Positions 1-8,925 of a stretch of 64,000 nucleotides of DNA are shown here, one piece after another. This stretch comes from Lachnospiraceae bacterium (GTDB lineage Bacteria > Bacillota > Clostridia > Lachnospirales > Lachnospiraceae). Made by a program: the position numbers and the translations under genes. The notes below the pieces were generated by a model, which worked only from the letters and a program-made list of their open reading frames with translations, made no database searches and was not told the origin of the DNA. Numbering within the stretch: position 1 is the stretch's first letter; each line of letters starts with the position of its first letter. The DNA lies in contig JAAUZC010000053.1 of the NCBI GenBank assembly GCA_014804795.1, forward strand, positions 90,147-154,146. The letters run 5' to 3'.

Positions 1-2
1 CA

Positions 3-695
3 ATGGAGTTAGTGCGCAGGGGCATCAACCCGATTTCGTTTCCGGGATTGAAACGCTCCATCACCAGTGACGAATCGAAGATGATCAACTTTGACAGTGA
101 ACCGAAAGTGATCATTTCCGCATCCGGCATGTGCGAAGCGGGGCGTATCCGCCATCATTTGAAACATAATCTGTGGCGGGAAGAATGTACGATACTGTTT
201 GTGGGATATCAGGCGGCAGGGACGCTCGGACGCGCTATTGTGGAAGGGGCAGAACAGGTAAAGCTTTTTGGAGAAACTGTTGCCATCAGGGCGCAGATCA
301 AAACCCTTGTCGGTATGTCGGGACATGCGGATAAAAACGGTCTGATCGCATGGATAGAAGGCTTTAAGGAGAAACCGAGAAGAGTATTTATCGTTCACGG
401 AGAGGATTCTGTCTGCAAAGAGTTTGCAGAGTGCCTGAAAGTGGAATATGGATATCACACTTACGCACCCTACAGCGGCACAGAGTTTGATCTGGCAACC
501 GACAGACTGCTGTTTGAAGCACGGCCCATACCCGTCAAGAAGAAGATATTTACTGTTTCCGATGTATACAGCCGCCTTGTGGCAGCGGGCAAGCGGCTTA
601 TGGCAGTGATCGAAAAGAATCACGGCGGCACGAACAAGGAATTGTCAAAATTCGCAGACCAGATCAATTCGCTCTGCGATAAATATGACAGATAA
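3..695 (+). CDS. MBL-fold/beta-CASP RNA-processing exonuclease family protein (5' truncated by window edge)
   Basis: Motifs IISASGMCEAGRIRHHLKHNL, GYQAAGTLGR and MSGHADKNGL typical of beta-CASP metallo-beta-lactamases; ORF runs from the window start. Confidence 0.8.
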   Translation: MELVRRGINPISFPGLKRSITSDESKMINFDSEPKVIISASGMCEAGRIRHHLKHNLWREECTILFVGYQAAGTLGRAIVEGAEQVKLFGETVAIRAQIKTLVGMSGHADKNGLIAWIEGFKEKPRRVFIVHGEDSVCKEFAECLKVEYGYHTYAPYSGTEFDLATDRLLFEARPIPVKKKIFTVSDVYSRLVAAGKRLMAVIEKNHGGTNKELSKFADQINSLCDKYDR

Positions 696-729
696 AAAGC
701 AGATACGGAACAGAAATGGAGGCCTCTTT

Positions 730-1578
730 ATGAGCGCAGCAGACAAAATTTTTATAGATATGTGCAGGGATATTTTGGAGAACGGAACCAGTACAGAGGG
801 TGAGAAGGTCAGGCCCCACTGGGAGGACGGTACGCCCGCCTATACGATAAAAAAATTCGGCGTGGTAAACAGGTATGATCTGTCGAAAGAGTTTCCGATC
901 CTGACGCTTCGCCGGACGGCGCTAAAAAGTGCGACAGATGAAATGCTTTGGATCTGGCAGAAAAAATCCAACAATATCCATGATCTGCACAGTCATATAT
1001 GGGATGAGTGGGCGGATGAGAACGGCTCCATCGGAAAAGCCTACGGCTATCAGATGGGTGTGAAGCATCAGTATAAAGAGGGCATGATGGATCAGATTGA
1101 CAGGGTGATCTATGATCTGAAAAACAACCCTTTCAGCCGCCGCATCATGACAAATATTTATGTGCATCAGGATCTGCATGAGATGAATCTCTACCCCTGT
1201 GCCTATTCCATGACCTTTAATGTGACCCAGAAAAAGGGCGGGGAGAAGCTGACGTTAAATGCGATACTGAACCAGCGCTCCCAGGACGTGCTGGCGGCTA
1301 ATAACTGGAACGTGGTACAGTACGCTGTGTTAGTACATATGCTGGCACAGGTCTGTGACATGCAGGTTGGAGAGTTAGTGCATGTGATAGCGGATGCTCA
1401 TATTTACGACCGCCACATCCCAATCGTAAAAGAACTCATCACCCGTCAGACTCATGAAGCTCCGACATTCTGGCTCAATCCGGAAGTTCATGACTTCTAT
1501 GAGTTTACGAGAAACGATGTGCGGGTAGACAATTATGTGACGGAACCGCAGATAGAGAATATACCGATAGCGATTTGA
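730..1578 (+). CDS. thyA: Thymidylate synthase
   Basis: YPCAYSMTFNV...LNQRSQDVLAANNWNVVQYAVLVHMLAQV...HIYDRHI; internal ATG at 730 preferred over the listed ORF start. Confidence 0.95.
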   Translation: MSAADKIFIDMCRDILENGTSTEGEKVRPHWEDGTPAYTIKKFGVVNRYDLSKEFPILTLRRTALKSATDEMLWIWQKKSNNIHDLHSHIWDEWADENGSIGKAYGYQMGVKHQYKEGMMDQIDRVIYDLKNNPFSRRIMTNIYVHQDLHEMNLYPCAYSMTFNVTQKKGGEKLTLNAILNQRSQDVLAANNWNVVQYAVLVHMLAQVCDMQVGELVHVIADAHIYDRHIPIVKELITRQTHEAPTFWLNPEVHDFYEFTRNDVRVDNYVTEPQIENIPIAI

Positions 1579-1612
1579 TGAAGTATATTTTATTTTTGGG
1601 AGTAAATATTTC

Positions 1613-2041
1613 ATGAAAGAATGCAGAAACTGTCTGAAATTGAAAGAGGTTTTTGACAGCGCAAAACGCAATCCTCATGGCAGCCTCGATACAGCATATC
1701 TTGTGATGAGAGAACTGCATGAACAGAAAAAGCTTACTTTGTATATGTCGGACTGTTCTCTGGAAAACTGGAATGAAGAAATCAGTATGGAAAGACATTT
1801 TACATATAATTTATATATGAAATGCCGCAAATGTAAGAAAGTATACCGTTTGGGCGTCTGCATCAGAGGAAAACCGCTTTATCAGGTTTTGCTCACAGAA
1901 CCAGACAAGAACGAATTGAAGCGCTTGTGTTTGAGAGACGGAAAGATATTTCGTGAGGAAAAAACAGGAATCCTGAATACATTGTTTGGGGAAAGACAGA
2001 TTTTCCACCACCTCCATCATCGGGAAAGGATATTAAAATGA
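1613..2041 (+). CDS. Hypothetical Cys-rich protein between thyA and folA (CxxC pairs)
   Basis: Intact ORF, CRNC and CRKC motifs, stop overlaps the folA start. Confidence 0.6.
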   Translation: MKECRNCLKLKEVFDSAKRNPHGSLDTAYLVMRELHEQKKLTLYMSDCSLENWNEEISMERHFTYNLYMKCRKCKKVYRLGVCIRGKPLYQVLLTEPDKNELKRLCLRDGKIFREEKTGILNTLFGERQIFHHLHHRERILK

Positions 2042-2541
2042 ATTTAATTGTTGCAGTGGATCAAAACTGGGCGATCGGCAATAAGGACAACCTTCTTGTG
2101 CGAATTCCCAACGACCATAAAATGTTTCAGCAGGAGACTACCGGAAAAGTAGTCATACTGGGCCGGAAAACGATGGAGACTTTTCCAGGAAAGCAGCCGC
2201 TGAAAAACCGGACTAACATCATCCTGTCCCGAAAAACTGACTACCAGGTAAAGGGAGCAACGGTGGTGCACAGCATAGAGGAACTGCTGAAAGAATGTGA
2301 GAAATATGCAGAGGAAGACCTCTATGTGATCGGCGGAGGAAGCATTTATAAGCAGCTCCTGTCCTATTGCGATACCGCCCATGTGACAAAGATCGACATG
2401 GCTTATGCGGCGGATGCCTACTGTCCGAATCTGGACGAGGATAAAGACTGGGAGATCACGGCGGACAGTGAGGAACAGGTTTATTTCGACATCACATACC
2501 ATTTTTTGAAATATGAGAGAAAGACAAACCATGAAGAATAA
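2038..2541 (+). CDS. folA: Dihydrofolate reductase
   Basis: MNLIVAVDQNWAIGNKDNLLVRIPNDHKMFQQETTGKVVILGRKTMETFPGKQPL; YVIGGGSIYKQLL. Confidence 0.95.
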   Translation: MNLIVAVDQNWAIGNKDNLLVRIPNDHKMFQQETTGKVVILGRKTMETFPGKQPLKNRTNIILSRKTDYQVKGATVVHSIEELLKECEKYAEEDLYVIGGGSIYKQLLSYCDTAHVTKIDMAYAADAYCPNLDEDKDWEITADSEEQVYFDITYHFLKYERKTNHEE

Positions 2542-3589
2542 ACGATTCATAACACTTGTTACGATATTGTTGTGCCTGTGCTGTCTGACCGGCTGTGAGA
2601 AGATCAACCGGGACACAAAGATTGTTTTGACTACCGGTTTTACAAAAGACGAGATTTTTCGGATAGAGACAGCTTCCTGTTATAAAAGAGAAGTGATGGT
2701 GTACCTGACGAATCTGCAGAATCAGTATGAACAGGTTTACGGCACGGAGATCTGGCAGCAAGAGCAGGATGGCGTGACGATAGAGCAGAGCGTGAAAGAG
2801 TCTGTGTTAGCGGAGCTTGCCCAGATCAAGACCATGAACCTGATGGCCGAAAATTACGGGCTTTCTTTAAACAATGCAGAACAGGAAATGGTAGATGAGG
2901 CGGCGAAGGTCTACTTTGATTCATTGACGGCAGCAGAAAAAGAAGAACTGGACATTACACTCGATACAATCAGACAGCTTTATCGGGAATATGCGTTGGC
3001 GGATAAAGTCTATGATTATATTATACAGGACGTCAATCCAGAGATCAGCGATGATGAGGCCAGAACCGTTGTTCTCCAGCAGATTTTTGTAAAGACCGGA
3101 GAGAGAGGGAGGGACGGCAATATAGAATCCTATTCGGTGCAGCAGAAAAGTTATGCCTATGCACAGGTGGCGGAAGCCCTCAGAAGAATTGAATCCGGAG
3201 AAGACTTTGATGTGGTGGCAACCAGATATAATGAAGCGAAGGATATTACTGTTTCGGTCAGAAAGGACGAGATGGATGCCGCTTATGAAAAAGCCGCATT
3301 TGAACTCGGCAATGATGAGATCAGCAGTATTATTGAGACAGAAGAGGGGTATTATATTTTAAAGTGCATCAGTACGCTGAACAGGGAAGAAACAGATGCT
3401 AACAAAGAAAAAGTTGTGGAAGAGCGGAAAAAAGAAGCGTTCAGCAGAGAGTACGATTCCTATGTGCAGACGTTGACGCGGCACATGAACGAAGAACTCT
3501 GGCAGGAGGTCACATTGCTTCACAACAGTGAGATCACTACTTCGGATTTTTTTGATGTGTTTGCAGAGTATTACAGGGCTGCGAAATGA
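2531..3589 (+). CDS. Peptidylprolyl isomerase (PrsA/SurA-like) lipoprotein
   Basis: Lipobox LTGC near N-terminus; parvulin-like C-terminal region; ATG at 2531. Confidence 0.75.
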   Translation: MKNKRFITLVTILLCLCCLTGCEKINRDTKIVLTTGFTKDEIFRIETASCYKREVMVYLTNLQNQYEQVYGTEIWQQEQDGVTIEQSVKESVLAELAQIKTMNLMAENYGLSLNNAEQEMVDEAAKVYFDSLTAAEKEELDITLDTIRQLYREYALADKVYDYIIQDVNPEISDDEARTVVLQQIFVKTGERGRDGNIESYSVQQKSYAYAQVAEALRRIESGEDFDVVATRYNEAKDITVSVRKDEMDAAYEKAAFELGNDEISSIIETEEGYYILKCISTLNREETDANKEKVVEERKKEAFSREYDSYVQTLTRHMNEELWQEVTLLHNSEITTSDFFDVFAEYYRAAK

Positions 3590-3648
3590 CTTTAGAGAAA
3601 TTTTAGAAATTGGAAAATACTGATAAAATAAGGATTTTTCAAAAGTTA

Positions 3649-3675
3649 TTAGCACTCTTGTTGAATGAGTGCTAA
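3649..3675. promoter_or_regulatory. CIRCE operator (HrcA-binding inverted repeat) upstream of htpG
   Basis: TTAGCACTC-N9-GAGTGCTAA, perfect 9-bp arms with 9-nt spacer. Confidence 0.95.
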
Positions 3676-3767
3676 TTTTTTCTTGACTTATATTAAAGGA
3701 CGTTATAAACTGTTATTCAGTGACACAGAGATGAAAAATGCAGTTGCAAAAAAGGAGTGAACAGAAA

Positions 3768-5837
3768 ATGGAAGCAAGAAACGGAAACTTATCAATCAAC
3801 AGCGATAACATTTTTCCTATTATTAAAAAGTGGCTGTATTCCGATCAGGATATTTTTTATCGTGAACTGATCTCCAATGGATGCGACGCCATCACAAAAC
3901 TGAAAAAACTGGATATGATGGGAGAGTATGCACTGCCGGAAAATTTCAAGGCGAGAATAGACGTGCAGATCAACCCTGAAAAGAAGACGATTAAGATTAC
4001 AGATAACGGTATCGGCATGACGGCGGACGAGGTGGAAGAATACATCAACCAGATCGCATTTTCCGGTGCCACGGATTTTATTGCGCAATATAAAGATAAG
4101 ACAAACGAAGATCAGATCATCGGTCATTTCGGTTTGGGTTTCTATTCTGCATTTATGGTGGCGGATGAAGTGCATATCGATTCTCTGTCCTGGAAAGAGG
4201 GCGCGGAACCGGTGCATTGGGAGTGCGACGGCGGTACAGAGTTCTCCATGGAAAGAGGGGAGAAAGCGGAAGTCGGCACAACTGTTACCCTGTTTTTGAA
4301 TGAAGACTGTTTGAAATACTGTAATGAGTACGAAGCAAAAAGTGTTGTGCAGAAGTACTGTTCCTTTATGCCGACAGAGATTTATCTCTCTAAAGAGGAC
4401 AGCGACGAGACACAGACCATCGATGCAGATGAAAAATTAGAGGACGACGTTGTGGTGGAGGAACTGCCGAAGGAGAAGGAAGAGGACAAGCAGCGTCTGA
4501 AAATCAAGAGACGCCCGCAGCTTTTAAATGATATCCATCCGCTCTGGGCGAAACATCCGAATGAGTGCACAAAAGAAGAATATCTGGAATTTTACCGCAA
4601 GGTATTTCAGGATTACAAGGAGCCCTTATTCTGGATCCACCTGAATATGGATTACCCGTTTAACTTAAAAGGTATTTTGTATTTCCCGAAGATTAATCTG
4701 GAATATGAGTCCATCGAGGGAAAAATCAAACTGTATAATAATCAGGTATTTATTGCAGATAATATTAAAGAGGTTATCCCGGAATTCCTGCTTTTATTAA
4801 AGGGTGTGATCGACTGTCCCGATCTGCCGCTCAACGTTTCCAGAAGCGCGCTGCAGAATGATGGATTTGTGAAGAAGATATCCGATTATATCTCTAAGAA
4901 AGTGGCGGATAAGCTGTCCGGCATGTGCAAAACGGATAAAGAAGAATATGATAAATATTGGGATGATATCAGCCCGTTTATCAAGTTTGGCTGCCTGAAA
5001 GATGATAAATTCTGCGAGAAGATGACAGATTACATCCTGTTTAAAAATCTGGACGGCAAATATCTGACGCTGCCGGAATGTCTGGAAGTGGCAAAGAGCG
5101 ACCCGGATGAAGCGGAAGAAAACGGCGAAGGCGAAACGGCTGTAGATGAAAACGGCGAAAAAGTGGAAGCTGAGATTGTAACGGAAGAAGAGGCAGCAGA
5201 TACTGAGGAAGAAGAAAAGAAAGAAAAGGTCATCTACTATGTGACCGATGAGAGACAGCAGGGACAGTATATCAATATGTTCAAAGCTGCAAAGATGGAT
5301 GCCGTGATCCTGACCCACAATATTGATCAGCCTTTTGTGCAGCAGCTTGAGTCCAAAAACGAAGGCATTAAATTTATGCGGATCGATGCGGATCTGACCG
5401 AAAACTTCAAGGCGAAGACTTCCAAAAAAGCGGAAAAAGAGCTGGAAGAGAATGCGGAAGCAATCGGCAAGCTGGTGAAGAAGGCGCTGAAAAAGGAGAA
5501 GCTGACTGTAAAACTGGAAAAACTGAAAAACAAAAAGATTTCCTCCATGCTGACTATTTCAGAGGAAAGCCGCAGAATGCAGGATATGATGAAGATGTAT
5601 GCGGTGAACGGTATGGATATGGGCATGTTCGGAGAAGAGGGCGAGACGCTTATCTTAAACGCAAATCATCCTCTGGTGCAGTACATCATGGAGAACAAAG
5701 AGGAGAAAGATTCGAAGATGATCTGCGAACAGCTCTATGACCTGGCGAAGATCCAGAATGCGCCGCTTCCGGCGGAGGAGATGGCAAAATTCATCAGCAG
5801 AAGCAATGAAATTATGATGCTCCTCACAAATAAATAA
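3768..5837 (+). CDS. htpG: Hsp90 family chaperone HtpG
   Basis: ELISNGCDAITKLKKL, DNGIGMTADEVEEYINQIAFSGATDF, GHFGLGFYSAFMVADEV, NVSRSALQND; start at ATG 3768. Confidence 0.95.
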   Translation: MEARNGNLSINSDNIFPIIKKWLYSDQDIFYRELISNGCDAITKLKKLDMMGEYALPENFKARIDVQINPEKKTIKITDNGIGMTADEVEEYINQIAFSGATDFIAQYKDKTNEDQIIGHFGLGFYSAFMVADEVHIDSLSWKEGAEPVHWECDGGTEFSMERGEKAEVGTTVTLFLNEDCLKYCNEYEAKSVVQKYCSFMPTEIYLSKEDSDETQTIDADEKLEDDVVVEELPKEKEEDKQRLKIKRRPQLLNDIHPLWAKHPNECTKEEYLEFYRKVFQDYKEPLFWIHLNMDYPFNLKGILYFPKINLEYESIEGKIKLYNNQVFIADNIKEVIPEFLLLLKGVIDCPDLPLNVSRSALQNDGFVKKISDYISKKVADKLSGMCKTDKEEYDKYWDDISPFIKFGCLKDDKFCEKMTDYILFKNLDGKYLTLPECLEVAKSDPDEAEENGEGETAVDENGEKVEAEIVTEEEAADTEEEEKKEKVIYYVTDERQQGQYINMFKAAKMDAVILTHNIDQPFVQQLESKNEGIKFMRIDADLTENFKAKTSKKAEKELEENAEAIGKLVKKALKKEKLTVKLEKLKNKKISSMLTISEESRRMQDMMKMYAVNGMDMGMFGEEGETLILNANHPLVQYIMENKEEKDSKMICEQLYDLAKIQNAPLPAEEMAKFISRSNEIMMLLTNK

Positions 5838-5852
5838 ACAAAAGATAGTCAT

Positions 5853-5883
5853 TCAGGCAGAGGCCGTTTCGGTCCCTGCCTGA
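5853..5883. repeat. Intergenic stem-loop (TCAGGCAG...CTGCCTGA)
   Basis: 8-bp inverted repeat just downstream of the htpG stop. Confidence 0.6.
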
Positions 5884-5892
5884 TACGGGTTT

Positions 5893-5944
5893 AAACAGCA
5901 GGGCGAATGCGGGACTGGAAACAGCAGGGCGAATGCGGGACTGG
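5893..5944. repeat. Two tandem copies of a 26-bp repeat AAACAGCAGGGCGAATGCGGGACTGG
   Basis: Two adjacent identical copies in the sequence. Confidence 0.9.
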
Positions 5945-5963
5945 AATAGAAGGGAGAAGAGTA

Positions 5964-6851
5964 ATGAGTGATTATATTATAAGCTGCTGTTCCACAGCAG
6001 ATCTGGAAAAGGAGCATTTTGAAAAGCGGGATATTCACTATATCTGTTTTCATTTTGAACTGGACGGCAAACAGTACAGCGATGATCTGGGACAGTCCAT
6101 CCCGTTTGACGAGTTTTACCGGAGAATGCAGGAAGGAGCGGATACGAAGACTTCTCAGATCAATGTGGAAGAGTTTCAGGAATACTTCGAGCCTTTTCTG
6201 AAAGAAGGGAAAGATATTCTGCATGCGACGCTTTCCTCAGGCATTTCGGGTGTCTACAATTCAGCGAAAGTGGCGGCCGCTGAGCTTACGGAACGCTATC
6301 CGGAGAGGAAGATCATTGTGGTCGATTCCCTGGCGGCATCTTCGGGTTATGGACTGTTGATGGATAAGCTGGCTGATATCCGTGATGAGGGAAGGTCTCT
6401 GGAAGAGGCGGCAAAGTGGCTGGAAGAAAATAAGTTAAAGCTTCATCACTGGTTTTTCTCCACGGACCTGACATTTTATATCAAGGGCGGCAGAATATCC
6501 AAAACAGCGGGAACAATGGGTATGATACTGAATATCTGTCCGCTCTTAAATGTGGACTACGAAGGCAGGCTGATCCCGAGACAGAAGATCAGAACAAAGA
6601 AAAAAGTGATTCAGGAAATTGTAAATAAGATGAAAGAACATGCCGCGGACGGGAACGATTATAGTGGGAAATGTTATATTTCACAGTCGGCCTGTTATGA
6701 GGATGCAAAAAAGGTGGCGGATCTTGTGGAAGAAGCATTTCCGAAACTTTCCGGTAAAGTTGTTATCAACAGTATCGGAACCACGATCGGCAGTCACACG
6801 GGACCGGGAACGGTAGCGCTGTTTTTCTGGGGAGATGACAGGAAGGACTAA
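5964..6851 (+). CDS. DegV family fatty-acid-binding protein
   Basis: DILHATLSSGISGVYNSAKVAA...IIVVDSLAASSGYGLL...FYIKGGRISK. Confidence 0.92.
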   Translation: MSDYIISCCSTADLEKEHFEKRDIHYICFHFELDGKQYSDDLGQSIPFDEFYRRMQEGADTKTSQINVEEFQEYFEPFLKEGKDILHATLSSGISGVYNSAKVAAAELTERYPERKIIVVDSLAASSGYGLLMDKLADIRDEGRSLEEAAKWLEENKLKLHHWFFSTDLTFYIKGGRISKTAGTMGMILNICPLLNVDYEGRLIPRQKIRTKKKVIQEIVNKMKEHAADGNDYSGKCYISQSACYEDAKKVADLVEEAFPKLSGKVVINSIGTTIGSHTGPGTVALFFWGDDRKD

Positions 6852-6855
6852 AAGT

Positions 6856-7368
6856 ATGGAGAGTAGGGCGGCCGAAAAGCGGCTGATAGTGGTACGTGTG
6901 ATTGTTACGGCGGCGTTCCTTGCCTGCGTACTGTTTATCTGGCATAATTCCATGGAGAATGCAGAAGTCTCAGCCGGGCGGAGCGGAAGAGTGACTGAAG
7001 TAGTCAATGAAGTGCTGGACTCGATGGGAAGAGAGCCTGTAACAGAGCATTTTGTCCGCAAGTCTGCCCATTTTTCGGAATATGCACTGGAAGGCGTATT
7101 GACGGTACTTCTGTTTGTGGTATACTATTTAAAACCCGCAAAAAGTATGTGGGCATCCGCCCTGACGGGATTGGTTACAGCAACAGTGGACGAATCAATA
7201 CAGTTCTTTTCAGCGGGGAGAGCGCCGGGATTTTTGGATGTCTGTATTGATATGGCTGGTTTTATCTGCGGTATGCTGTTTATGTTTGCAGTGTGCCGGC
7301 TGATAGGAAAGGCACCGTGGAAAAGATGGACAAAGAATCGAAACAGGCGGAAAAAATCCGTGCGTTAA
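6856..7368 (+). CDS. VanZ family membrane protein
   Basis: VRKSAHFSEYALEGVL...DESIQFFSAGRAPGFLDVCIDMAG, VanZ-like motifs. Confidence 0.85.
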   Translation: MESRAAEKRLIVVRVIVTAAFLACVLFIWHNSMENAEVSAGRSGRVTEVVNEVLDSMGREPVTEHFVRKSAHFSEYALEGVLTVLLFVVYYLKPAKSMWASALTGLVTATVDESIQFFSAGRAPGFLDVCIDMAGFICGMLFMFAVCRLIGKAPWKRWTKNRNRRKKSVR

Positions 7369-7727
7369 AGAAGCTTGTAGAACAGGAAATAAAGGGTGAC
7401 GGCGTATACCGGGAAGTATTGGAAGATGCTCTCTGGGATGCGTTAGTAATTCTTGAGGGGAAAAGTTTCGAGACCGCAAAACATTTGAAATACAGTTATT
7501 CAATTAGAGGGTATGAGATATTTGTCAGCAGAAAGGATAAGTCGATCACACGCTCTACAGTAAATGTATCTCTTTGGAATGCGATGGAGCTGCAAAAGGC
7601 GGGCCTGCCGGTCAGCGGACCGAAGAAACTGAAAACATTCGGGGCAAGCTATCTGTATCCGATCTTCATTGAACTCGGGGTGATCGTGCAGGATGAGATG
7701 GAGCAGCTTTCCCTGGAAATTTACTAA
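7326..7727 (+). CDS. Conserved hypothetical protein
   Basis: Intact ORF overlapping the vanZ-like 3' end; ATG 7326. Confidence 0.6.
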   Translation: MDKESKQAEKIRALKKLVEQEIKGDGVYREVLEDALWDALVILEGKSFETAKHLKYSYSIRGYEIFVSRKDKSITRSTVNVSLWNAMELQKAGLPVSGPKKLKTFGASYLYPIFIELGVIVQDEMEQLSLEIY

Positions 7728-7760
7728 AAACAGTGGGGCAAAAGTGTGCTGGAAGGGCGT

Positions 7761-7810
7761 ATGCGGAACTTAAAAACAGCAGGAGCCCGGATGCGGAACT
7801 TAAACAGCAG
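7761..7810. repeat. Two degenerate copies of the ATGCGGAACTTAAA(AA)CAGCAG intergenic repeat
   Basis: ATGCGGAACTTAAAAACAGCAG and ATGCGGAACTTAAACAGCAG in tandem. Confidence 0.8.
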
Positions 7811-7901
7811 ATACTCGGACGGCGCACAGCTTCATTTACGGATGGCGTTTTTTGACAGCCGTAAATGTAAGCTCCGCAAAGGTGTGCCGGAAGAGTATCT
7901 G
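7808..7901. repeat. Long imperfect intergenic stem-loop
   Basis: CAGATACTC...GAGTATCTG outer arms, CATTTACGG (7833-7841)/CCGTAAATG (7859-7867) inner arms. Confidence 0.8.
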
Positions 7902-7925
7902 CGGAACTAAATTAGGAGGAATGAG

Positions 7926-8849
7926 ATGGCAAAGAGAATGTTAGACTGTTATACTTCTGATTTTCAGAAGTTTACGAAAGAAGACCTTTTGGAATCTATT
8001 TTAAAAAGTGAGGGCAGGATCATAGCCTGTGAGACGATAGGAACCCTGCAGCCCATGCTGGGGAATCTGACAAACGCGGAGTTTGTGGCGGCAATGGGAG
8101 CGGATATTCTTTTGCTCAATATGTTTGATGTGATAAACCCAGTGGTAAACGGACTGCCGGAGACGGAGCCGGAAAACACTGTTGCGCTTATAAAAAAGCT
8201 TACGGGAAGGCCGGTCGGCATCAATTTGGAGCCTGTGGAAGAAGGCGAAGAGGGAGAGACTGATCCGATGTGGAAGATGTCTCCCGGACGCCGTGCCACG
8301 GTAGAAAATGCAAAGCGGGCAGCGGCGATGGGTGTGGATATGATTCTGCTGACCGGCAATCCGGGCATGGGCGTCAGCAATCCCGCTATTATTGAGACAT
8401 TGAAGCGCTATAAGGAAGCGGTGGGCGATCAGGTGGTGCTTGCGGCAGGGAAAATGCATGCGGCAGGTATCTTATCGGAAGCGGCGGAAAACATTATGAC
8501 AGAAGATGATGTGGCAAGTTTTGTGGAAGCGGGAGCGGATATTATTCTTCTGCCTGCCCCCGGGACAGTACCGGGGATCACCGTGGAATATGCAAAGAAG
8601 CTTGTGACATGTGCGCATAAACTGGGTGCGATGACGATCACTGCGATCGGCACTTCCCAGGAAGGCGCGGACACGGATACGATGAAAAGGCTGGCGTTAA
8701 TGTGCAAGATGACGGGAACGGATATCCATCATCTGGGGGATGCCGGTTACGGCGGGATGTCTCTGCCGGAGAATATATTTGCCTATTCTGTTGCGGTGCG
8801 GGGGATACGGCACACTTACCACAGGATGGCGGCGTCTGTCCGGCGGTAA
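7926..8849 (+). CDS. Predicted TIM-barrel enzyme of unknown function
   Basis: 307 aa; repeated beta-alpha motifs (ADILLLNMF, GVDMILLTGNPGMGVSN, GADIILLPAPGTVPG, DIHHLGDAGYGGM). Confidence 0.6.
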   Translation: MAKRMLDCYTSDFQKFTKEDLLESILKSEGRIIACETIGTLQPMLGNLTNAEFVAAMGADILLLNMFDVINPVVNGLPETEPENTVALIKKLTGRPVGINLEPVEEGEEGETDPMWKMSPGRRATVENAKRAAAMGVDMILLTGNPGMGVSNPAIIETLKRYKEAVGDQVVLAAGKMHAAGILSEAAENIMTEDDVASFVEAGADIILLPAPGTVPGITVEYAKKLVTCAHKLGAMTITAIGTSQEGADTDTMKRLALMCKMTGTDIHHLGDAGYGGMSLPENIFAYSVAVRGIRHTYHRMAASVRR

Positions 8850-8872
8850 CAGGAATTATGCACAAAAAAATG

Positions 8873-8925
8873 ATCTCTGCATATATTGTCATAAGAAAAT
8901 ATATGAATATATGCGGAGATTTTTT
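8873..8925 (+). terminator. Intrinsic terminator-like hairpin abutting the next start codon
   Basis: ATCTCTGCATATAT / ATATATGCGGAGAT (14 bp incl. one U-G) followed by T6, then ATG at 8926. Confidence 0.75.

Noticed and set aside
9-623. Long minus-strand ORFs opposite strong coding genes (e.g. 9-623, 4797-5318, 12958-13734, 24938-25936, 32299-33048, 34282-35172, 37827-38429, 61644-62348)
   Set aside because: Antisense to well-recognised genes, no RBS or recognisable domains; arise from codon bias of the opposite strand.
8740-8925. Extended N-terminus of the SpoIID-like ORF
   Set aside because: Overlaps the upstream gene's 3' end and the terminator hairpin; translation there is not protein-like, so the start is placed at 8926.
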